This document shows positions 56,451 to 64,000 of a stretch of 64,000 nucleotides of DNA, in pieces. Source of the DNA: Turnera subulata (taxonomy: Eukaryota > Streptophyta > Magnoliopsida > Malpighiales > Passifloraceae); assembly GCA_028386065.3 (NCBI GenBank), contig JAKUCV010003186.1:43600-107599 (forward strand), in the 5' to 3' direction. Position numbers and translations under genes: made by a program. Position 1 is the first letter of the stretch. The number at the start of each line of letters is the position of its first letter. The notes beneath the pieces are model-generated. The model worked only from the letters and a program-made list of their open reading frames with translations, was not told the origin of the DNA and did no database searches.

Positions 56451-56631
56451 TAATGTGGGGTTGGTCCAAGTGGTAAGCGACTTGGTTCTGTTTAAGCGAG
56501 GTCTCAGATTCGAGTTCTCGTGTATGCAAAAAAATCTTATTGAGAGACTCACCCACCATACCCAGGTGCGCGACCCGAGTCGACCGGATTAGTAGGGGCA
56601 AGCTCCGGATACTGGATAGAAAACCAAAAAA
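56451..56631 (+). mobile_element. tRNA-derived SINE, full length
   Basis: 181 bp with a box A-like TGGTCCAAGTGGTAAG, a box B-like GAGGTCTCAGATTCGAGTTC and an A-rich end (CCAAAAAAA). Flanked by the 17-bp duplication AACTAGAACAAAGGCAC (56434-56450 and 56632-56648). It is not a tRNA gene: it cannot fold past the D-arm and continues into a SINE body. Confidence 0.9.
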
Positions 56632-56648
56632 AACTAGAACAAAGGCAC

Positions 56649-57500
56649 AAATAAAAAATCCTATATTATATATCTTTATTGTACCATGCTTAGAGCTCTT
56701 TTCTAGTCATTCATAAATTTATTTAAGTGATCCGAATCCGACCTGATAAGTTAATAACATCCGATACTCGTGGGTTATATTATATAATTGTTTCGATTAG
56801 AGCAAAAAATGGATGAACCTGTCAAAGTGTAGTGACATCTCTTCTTGATTGGACTTGAAAGTGTCATATTCGATCCCAATGGGATTGGAATTATTTATGT
56901 AATTTTGATGTCAAAAAAAATTGTCACCTACCCTAATACCTAATGATGTATTTTTTCGCAGACAGGATACATTCCTTTACTTCCCTCCAGAGGAAACCGA
57001 TACTTTTTTTATGCTAATAGAAAACCGATACTTGTATGGTCAAAATTGCGGAAATCTTTGAATGAACGATAACGTAAATGAAGTGAAGGAAGAAAATTAC
57101 AAGAGGATAAGACCACAATAATTATGAACTAGAAAGTATGCCAATAATTATGACTTATGAGTCAATTGATACGGAAATAATCAGATTCTTGCAGCCAATT
57201 AAAAATCTCCAAAAAAAGACTTCAAGAAGGGATTGTAGCTACTAAATTCTTTCCAAGCAGAAAAAGTTTTAAGCAGAGCTCATTTTTTGACTTTTTTCAT
57301 TCGGTGTAATAAACGTAGGTTAATTATTTAGGAAATAAATCAACAAATGTTCTTACAAAAATATCAAATTTCCAATTCCAATTCCTAAATTTTGTTAAGC
57401 CAATTCCCAATTTCAGTTCTTAATTTTCAATCGTATTCAACTTTATGTTTGTCGCATTCGGTATATCAAATTAGGGAAGAAAAAACTATATGTGTCAACG
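56649..57500. other. Intergenic, AT-rich
   Basis: No gene or element recognised. Confidence 0.5.
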
Positions 57501-57509
57501 AATAGGTCT

Positions 57510-57890
57510 CTTGGGCATTAAATTTTTTTTGGCATGTAATTAATGCTTCTAATTGGGTATGTTTCTATTTCAATCGGGCACATCTAAGCACGTTTCAATT
57601 GTAAATACGCATGTTTCTGTTCCAGGTAGGTATTCTTAGGGTGTAAATTCTAAATTTGTTAGGTACATTCTAGATAGGTTTCGTAGGCTCTCAATTGGCT
57701 AGGTGTATTTCAATTCTCATTATGCATGTTTAGGCATGTCATAAATATTGCTAGATTTGTTGGACATATTTTAAATTATTAGTATGTGTGTTTCAAACCT
57801 TCTACTTATTGGGCAAGTTTAGGCATATTTCTTATACAATTAGGCATGCTATAACTTGAAATAGGTTCTTTGGGCTATGATTGTGTTTCA
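57510..57890. repeat. Degenerate repeats of a TTGGGCATGTTTCAATT-type unit
   Basis: Words such as GGCATGTAATTA, GGGCACATCTAAGCACGTTTCAATT, TAGGCATGTC and TTAGGCATATTTC recur every 40-60 bp with much divergence. It is an old minisatellite. Confidence 0.5.
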
Positions 57891-57935
57891 ACTTTTCTTT
57901 TTTTAGAATTTTTACAGAAGATTCTAACACATTAC

Positions 57936-57967
57936 GTTTGTTTCTAAGAAGGTTCTTAGAAACAAAC
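57936..57967. repeat. Perfect inverted repeat, 15-bp arms
   Basis: GTTTGTTTCTAAGAA, a 2-bp GG spacer, then the exact reverse complement. It could form a stable hairpin; no gene is attached. Confidence 0.95.
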
Positions 57968-58026
57968 ACTTGAAACGTATTCCGCCTTAACATAAGACGA
58001 TCATTCATCTATATGGATTGTGGCTT

Positions 58027-58206
58027 ACCAACTTGTGTTGGTCCAGTGGAGAAGGGCTGGGTTCTTTAAGTGTCAACCAAGGTTCAAGTCCTGGTGATGT
58101 GAATGGAGCATGCACAGTTAGTAGGGTGCCCACTTTAACAGGTGCCGATCGAAGTCCAAGAGAGATTAGTCTCGTGTCCACGGGGATACTCTTCTAGTAT
58201 CAAAAA
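58027..58206 (+). mobile_element. tRNA-derived SINE (second family)
   Basis: 180 bp, box A-like TTGGTCCAGTGG and box B-like GGTTCAAGTCC, ending AGTATCAAAAA. Perfect 16-bp duplication ATATGGATTGTGGCTT (58011-58026 and 58207-58222). A related copy lies in the P450 intron. Confidence 0.92.
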
Positions 58207-58222
58207 TATGGATTGTGGCTTG

Positions 58223-58436
58223 TGTACAAATTTTTGGTTCCAATCTTCAATTCAAGTGTTTATCTGCAGAACTTTGGTTAATGGATCGGCCAGATGCTTT
58301 CATTCACAAACGCTTCTGCAAATCTTGGATAAGAATTCTACAAAATGCACTAGAATGGCCCGGTTACGGCAACCATTTACGTCGATGGCATGCAGTTAAT
58401 ATTGTTTCGGATTGGCCAGTTCAACAGGTATAGAAT
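58223..58436 (+). other. Possible exon fragment
   Basis: An open frame (58215-58433) reads WIRILQNALEWPGYGNHLRR and ends WPVQQV. The texture is protein-like and codon use is balanced, but I do not recognise it. It may be part of a gene exon into which the preceding SINE inserted. Confidence 0.25.
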
Positions 58437-58880
58437 ATCTTTGTTCGAGGATACCTTGATGCTTAAGTCAGTAATGGGCTGCTGTCAGCCCATCTGGGAA
58501 TATTAGGCCGTGGCCCAAGGACTTGGGATGTGGCCCAACTGTTTCGGCACCATCAAGTACGAATTATATACAACCACCATGGGGAGATGACTAACTGGTA
58601 ATGTTTCTATATTTATCAATCAATAAAATCCATAGTTTAAATTTAAAAAATACAAAATATCATATATTTTATTTTCAGAAATGGAAAATATATGGAAAGG
58701 ATGTCATATTCATAAGAGATAATGAGAAAGATCAATTTTATAGAGAAAGATGGGGCACAACAAGGATATGATGTTATGCATATTCGATTGTATTTTTATT
58801 TTTAAATCCATCTTAATGGTTATTTTCAAATTCATCTGAACGGTTATTTTTAAATCCATCTTAATGGTTTAATTCTATGA
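58437..58880. other. Intergenic
   Basis: No gene recognised; a short repeat ATTTTTAAATCCATCTTAATGGTT recurs at about 58797-58870. Confidence 0.45.
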
Positions 58881-58889
58881 AAAAATAAT

Positions 58890-60483
58890 GGGTAAAAAAG
58901 TTTTTTATGTCCTCCCACTTTATCGATTTCGCCTTTGTTGTCCCTATTTGTTTAATTTCACTCATTCTATCCCTAAACTTTTAATTTATCGGGCTATGTT
59001 GTCTTTTTTACCTCCTATAGCAGGTAAATTACCATGATGTTGACACGTGTTAGGTGGACCCCCTTTTCTTATTCATTTTTTCTTTTTTTTTCAAAATATA
59101 ATTTATGAAAACTGTTTATCCTAAAGAAATAATTCATTTTTAATATAAAAATAGTGGAGCCCACACACTGAAATAGATATTAGTCCAATAGTTTTTGTAA
59201 CAAAAAAAGATTATCGAGAAAAAATAACTTGGTGCTGACACTCCGGTAGAGCCCATCATCTGCCCATATATTTAATATTTTCTCAAAATTTATTTCTTAA
59301 TAAATTAAATAGACGGTTCCCTTTAAAAAAAATACAATAGCATATGTATATGGAAACTAACCCTAGCTTTCATCTCTCTCTCCTCGTCATTCTTCCTCGT
59401 GTAATCCGCTTCCTCACCGAATATCTCTCTTGATTCTCCCCCCACTTTCTCCTTTTTTTTTTTCTTCTTCCCCAATCGGAAACCCTCGCCACCACTGGTT
59501 GAGCAGGCGACGAGAGCTTGGTGAGGCTCGAGCAGCCGACAGCCACAACGCCACTAACGATGTTTTCCTTCCTTTTTTTTCTTTTCCTTTTTTTTCTTCT
59601 CTTTACGTATCATCAATACGTTATTAATCTTATTTTTTTTTCTTCTGGTGCCTCTGTTTTTTTTGGGGGTCGTCGTCTCCATCCATGCTCCATGTGTCTT
59701 GTTGTTAGATTTAGGTGTGGGATTAGGAAATTTGATTATGTGGAAGAATTAAAACCCTAGAAAAGAAAATAAATACATTAGTTAGATTAATTGCAGACTT
59801 TTATTGTTTCTTCCAAAGGCTGCACATGCTATTTCCTTGAATTCATCTTTGTCCCAATACTTGAATGCGCAAAGGAACATGTGGGCTTGGGAGGATCTGA
59901 TGATGATGATTTGGGGGATGAAATTAGCGATGGATTTTAGATTTAGAATCAGTTCTGTGTTGTGTTGGTTGTTGGGTTTGTTTTTTTGATACCGTCTTCT
60001 TTTACGACATAGTTTTTAAAAGCGATTTATGTGTTTAAAGAAACAATTTTAGTCATCTGGTTTGTGGTGAAGAGTAATCATACTTTTGGTAAAATTGCAA
60101 TTTGATTTTAGTCAAAAAAAATGATTTACTTATTTTAAAAATAAATTAAAAAATTTAAAATAGAAGACAAGAAAGATCTCACATATTTTAGACGATTTAT
60201 TTACTTTTTACTATTACAAAACTGATATGTTTTAATTCAAAAAGGATTTAAGAAATTAAATTAGGAAGAAGGAAAATGGAAAATGGAAGAAAGGTTTTAA
60301 AAAAGGCTCCGGTGGGCCTACATGACATGTGTCAACACCACAAAAATCAACCTGTAATAGTGGGTAAAAATGACAAGATGATGTGGTAAATCTTAAGTTG
60401 AGGGACACCATAAGTGAAATTAGACGAAGAGGATAACAAATGCGAAATCCAAAAAGTGAAAAGACAAGAAAAATTATTTACTC
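58890..60483. mobile_element. MULE-like element (1594 bp), possible Pack-MULE
   Basis: Terminal inverted repeats of roughly 150-190 bp, starting GGGTAAAA on the left and GAGTAAAT on the complementary right end. Both read on to ATTTCGC.TTTGTT and TCTAATTTCACT-like blocks. Flanked by AAAAATAAT (58881-58889) and AAAACTAAT (60484-60492), a 9-bp duplication with one mismatch. No transposase. The interior holds a pyrimidine-rich leader-like stretch and a GC-richer part (59380-59560) unlike the surrounding DNA, which could be captured host sequence. Confidence 0.75.
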
Positions 60484-60622
60484 AAAACTAATGTCTTTAT
60501 ATAGACATACAAACTAACCAACAGAAACCAATCTACTAATCCTAAAGACTAGGAAAAAGTGAATAAATAAGTGGAAACTAATCCCAATATAGCAACTTTG
60601 GCCTGGTGTTAAATATTTTACA

Positions 60623-62568
60623 TTAACTACTCATCAACTTGTTGTCTAATAAAGGATATGGAACTGGAACCAAATGAAGGTCATTTTTTCTTCTAGCAAT
60701 AAGGCCTATAGCTTCAGTCATGTCCAAGTCCTTTGGTTCCATTCCAGTGGGAAGTTTCCAGTCAAAATGGCACAACAAATTTGCAAGTGTGAGCTCAATA
60801 AAAGGCACAGTATATGGTATACCAGGGCACATCCTTCTTCCACCACCAAAAGGTAGAAGTTCAAAGTCTGAGCCTTTAAAGTCGATGTTGGAGTCGATAA
60901 ATCTTTCTGGGTAGAATCTCTCAGGTTCATCCCAGTACTGAGGATCTCTTTGGATTGCCCATGCGTTAACAATCAGTTTGGTTTTGGCAGGTATGTCATA
61001 TCCTCCGATTTTAATATCAGCCAGGCTTTCTCGTGGAAGAAGCATAGGATTTGGAGGGTGCAACCTGAAGATTTCTTTGAGCACTAGCTTCAAGTACTTC
61101 AATTCTCCCAGATCAGCTTCCTCAATATTGCTTTTCTTCCCCAGGACCTGCCTTACCTCACTCTGTGCTTTTTCCATGACACTTGGATTCTTCATCAGCT
61201 CTGACAATGTCCATTCTATTGCTGTTGCTGATGTTTCACTCCCAGCTACACAGATTTCCTGAAATAGAGACCAGAAAGTTGATAATGAGGCCATATGCTT
61301 CACTCACTCACATTAATTAATATGTGAAAATCACAAAATGTTTTTTGACAAAAACTCAAAAAAAAGGTTGCTTTTAGAAGTATGGACTTTTTCTTTTAAT
61401 ACTAGAAGAATATCCCATCAATACAGGACTAATCTCTTCTGGACTTCGGTCAACACGTGCGAAGGTGGGCAACTAGCAACAGTGCAAGCTCCATTCACTT
61501 TACCACGATTCACTTTACCACGGTTTAAATCTTGGATGACGCTGAAGGGAACCTAGCTCTTCTCCACTAGTACCAATACAAGTTAGTTATGGACTAAGAG
61601 GTCATGAGACTTAGAAAATGATAATATCATGGAGCAACATAAATACTTACGGAGATGAGTGCTTTAATGTTCTTCTTTGTGAAGCGGAAGTGGTCATCTT
61701 TGCCTTGACCTTCAAGCCTCAAAAGAACATCCACAATGTCTTCTCCTTGATCCCCATCAGAGCTCGATTTCACGGCTGCTTTGACGGATATACGCTCATT
61801 GATTATGCTCTCAATCAATGTATCAAATTCCTTGTTCAGCCTCCTCACCTTAGATTCGATCCCAGAGAATAAATGAAGTAATTTAGCCCATGGCAAAAGA
61901 TCAACGATGCTATAACCTCCTAGGTTTATAAAAACTTCCTTCACAAGTGGCTTGAACACATCTCCACGCTTCCATGACTTGCCAAAGGTGTTCTTTGCAA
62001 TCACACAATTCACCAAAGAATATACCATACTGGTAATGTTCACCGGAGATCCTGCACTGGCAGAAATTGACCTAACCAGATTGGATATCTCTCCTTGCCT
62101 CACTGAACTGAAAGACTTTACACGCTTTCCACTTAATAATTCACTCACCAAAACTTTCCTCATCTCCCTCCACCGATCTCCATGTGGTGCAAATATAAGG
62201 CCATGACCATCAAAGGTTATGATATTTGCACAGAACATAAAGGGTCGCTCAACAAGGTTGATATCCTGAGTTCTCATGACTTCCCTTGCAGCTTCTGCTG
62301 AGGAAACCACAACCAGGGAGATTTGGCCAAGTTGGAGGTGCATGACGGGTCCACATTTTTTGGCCAAATCTCTAAGACGATACTGGGGTAGCAGAGACCC
62401 ACCCAGCTGGTGCAAGTTGCCTATTATAGGCAACTTCCATGGCCCTGGTGGCAAGTTTTGTGTAGAGCTTTTGGTTTTCTGGTTCTTCCACTTTCTTATT
62501 ATTAGCACAACTGAGGCAAATAGGAGGAAGGTCGTGATGATTGGGGAGAATAAGGACTGAGGTGCCAT
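60623..62568 (-). CDS. Cytochrome P450, CYP71 family (CYP71D-like), 517 aa
   Basis: Exon 1 61651-62568 (306 codons) and exon 2 60623-61258 (211 codons plus stop), phase-0 intron with CC|GTAAG donor and TTTCAG|GAAA acceptor at the position usual for A-type plant P450s. It is a heme monooxygenase anchored in the ER by the N-terminal helix (residues 8-24), using NADPH via P450 reductase. Motifs: proline hinge LPPGP (39-43), I-helix AGSETS (311-316), KEIFR with the ExxR pair (E368, R371), PERF (423-426), and heme loop PFGGGRRMCPG with Cys450. The I-helix Glu replaces the more usual Asp, a common variant. The substrate is unknown; CYP71D enzymes act on terpenoids, flavonoids and alkaloids. The coding sequence has no defect. 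A SINE occupies the intron. TATA box at 62680-62689. Confidence 0.94.
61389..61584 (-). mobile_element. tRNA-derived SINE in the P450 intron
   Basis: Minus-strand copy of the family at 58027-58206: CTTGTATTGGT.CTAGTGGAGAAG, GTGAATGGAGC, GACCGAAGTCCA, AGAGATTAGTC and a TTCTAGTATTAAAAG end. It has an internal direct duplication of a 16-bp GATTCACTTTACCACG unit. Flanks AGTATGGACT (61379-61388) and AGTTATGGACT (61585-61595) look like a target duplication with a 1-bp indel. Confidence 0.88.
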
Positions 62569-62679
62569 ATTGGAAATTGGGTTGCTGGGTATGTTAATGG
62601 TGTGGTGTCTTTGTATTAAACTGAGAAGTTAAGAAACAATTTGTGTTGGTTGTGGATAGTGTCTTGTTGCATGGGAAGA

Positions 62680-62689
62680 GTATATATAG
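62680..62689 (-). promoter_or_regulatory. TATA box of the P450 gene
   Basis: Minus strand CCTATATATA, about 110 bp upstream of the ATG at 62568. Confidence 0.65.
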
Positions 62690-62699
62690 GGTGGTGAAG

Positions 62700-64000
62700 C
62701 TAAAAAAGTCAGTCTATACGTCTGGCTGGCTATATATATATATCCATAGATGGCATGGTCAATTTTTCCTTTAGAAAAAGATGGCATGGTCAATACGTTG
62801 ATGTTTGTATTTTGCAACAGATGACCAATAAATAGGAGTGTGGATTAAAATATTATATGTGTACTGCTAGTGATAATTAATAAAGTTAGAAATTATCTTT
62901 AGGAGGATGAAAACTACAATTTATTACATGAAATTATCATTAGGAGGACAACATTAAATATATTAATTATTTATTACATGAATAAAGAAAACTACAATTT
63001 TACCCTTGTCTTTTGAAACAGTTATTAAATTAAATTTGATAGAAAACCTGATGGGAGAGATTAGGAGAGAAATTCTAATTGTGTTCCGCTACCAATAGAA
63101 ACAATTACTTGTTTCATTTTCATTCCAAAAAAAAAAATAATAACTTGTGAGTTATGGCCATCATTTCAAAATTGCACATTAATTTTTTTTTGTCCCAAAC
63201 TATACTATAAGTAAAGTCTCATGTTCTACATTTTACTGAATATGTTATTAAAAGTCACTCAAAAATTGATAATTAAGAATGTGAAGAAATAAATAATGGA
63301 ATATAATAAATACTATTCTTCTCATGCATGCATGTGAGGTTAGACAATGAGACAATTGGGTACAAGTTACATGGTCCACAAACTATGGATAGAACCTGGA
63401 ACACAACCTTGTTTTCTAGGCAGAATTGAATAAGAATGTTGAAAAAAGAATGCAATTCAACCTGAAAGTCTTGTAAAAGTATGCAATTCACATGAAGATA
63501 GTGCCGTAACAGCTCAGTAATTGAATGATATTTATTTCTATCCACTAGAGCTAGTCGTTAACTGATATCCTCTGTTTCCCGTCCCGTCCCCAGAAAGTAA
63601 CTAAATTTTTCCATCTTTGTCGCAAAAAAGTTCGTCCCATCCTCACCGGTCGACACACATTTTTGCAGTTTGTATTACGTTTTAATATTAGTCAAAATTG
63701 TACTATAATACATTATACATGGTATATATAGTACTCATTTTTCAATGTAAATTTTCCTGGAATCAATGGTAGAATAATGCCACTACATGCATAAATTCTG
63801 TTTTTTTTTAATAGAAATACAGAAATTTATGTAAGAAAAACTATATACAGATAGAAACGACAAATTATTGTTAATTTTATGGTATAATTAAATTGTACTA
63901 GGTCATAAATGGTCGGTCTTTTTAAAATCATTTCTTATGTAAAAATTATTATTTTTATACGTATAATCTACTTTGAAAGATATTATTTCCAAATTGTGTT
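62700..64000. other. Intergenic, AT-rich, upstream of the P450
   Basis: No gene. A short direct duplication (about 62890-62930 and 62930-63000, sharing AAATTATC.TTAGGAGGA and AACTACAATTT) and a second TATATATATATA run near 62730 are the only structures seen. Confidence 0.55.

Noticed and set aside
56451..56631. tRNA gene
   Set aside because: It has promoter boxes but no complete cloverleaf, and a 17-bp target duplication with an A-rich tail marks it as a SINE.
58142..58399. 85-codon open frame spanning the SINE
   Set aside because: It starts in the SINE body and crosses the target duplication, so it is not a conserved gene; the other frame was kept only as a weak exon candidate.

Overview
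This is a plant nuclear window, most likely from a core eudicot; nothing in it fixes the species. It holds spliced GT-AG genes, LTR retrotransposons of typical plant lineages, tRNA-derived SINEs, MULE-like elements and plant gene families: LRR receptor-like proteins, a CYP71-type P450 and a peroxisomal acyl-activating enzyme. Three conventional host genes look intact. They are a six-exon LRR receptor-like protein gene (22092-33663, minus), a single-exon acyl-CoA synthetase (47664-49262, minus) and a two-exon cytochrome P450 (60623-62568, minus). Most of the rest is nested transposable elements.

Layout. 1-1558: right part of an LTR, followed by a primer-binding-like site. 2908-3591: an intact 227-codon gene combining an unrecognised N-terminal domain with a LINE-type endonuclease fold (EEP) that stops before its last motifs. 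3716-8582: a minus-strand Tekay/Del-type Ty3/gypsy piece (gag plus a 3.2-kb LTR). 8583-20684: exon 1 of a dead receptor-like protein gene, cut apart by an inverted Ale-type copia composite, by a solo LTR, and by a 7.35-kb Athila element inside that solo LTR. 22092-33663: the intact receptor-like protein gene. Its intron 3 carries a Tork/TNT1-like copia element, which contains a Tat-type solo LTR, which contains a 1.27-kb foldback MULE. 34223-44233: a MITE and two Tat/Ogre-type gypsy fragments in opposite orientations. One carries an antisense, intron-containing plant-mobile-domain ORF and a tandem array of hairpin motifs. 45199-47343: a third, deleted receptor-like protein copy. 49802-55908: a TSD-flanked copia element with nearly identical LTRs and decayed pol. 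In antisense it carries a second intact 227-codon copy of the EEP gene. 56451-60483: SINEs, palindromes and a MULE-like element. The P450 lies at the right end, with a SINE in its intron.

How the parts relate. The receptor-like protein copies (one intact, two or three broken, plus a duplicated 3' end) form a small cluster shaped by tandem duplication and insertion. The most unusual item is the pair of EEP-fusion ORFs. They have equal length, about 72% identity, no gaps and the same stop position. Each lies antisense beside or inside an unrelated LTR retrotransposon. All coordinates of exons, LTR ends and target-site duplications were read by eye; no alignment program or database search was run.
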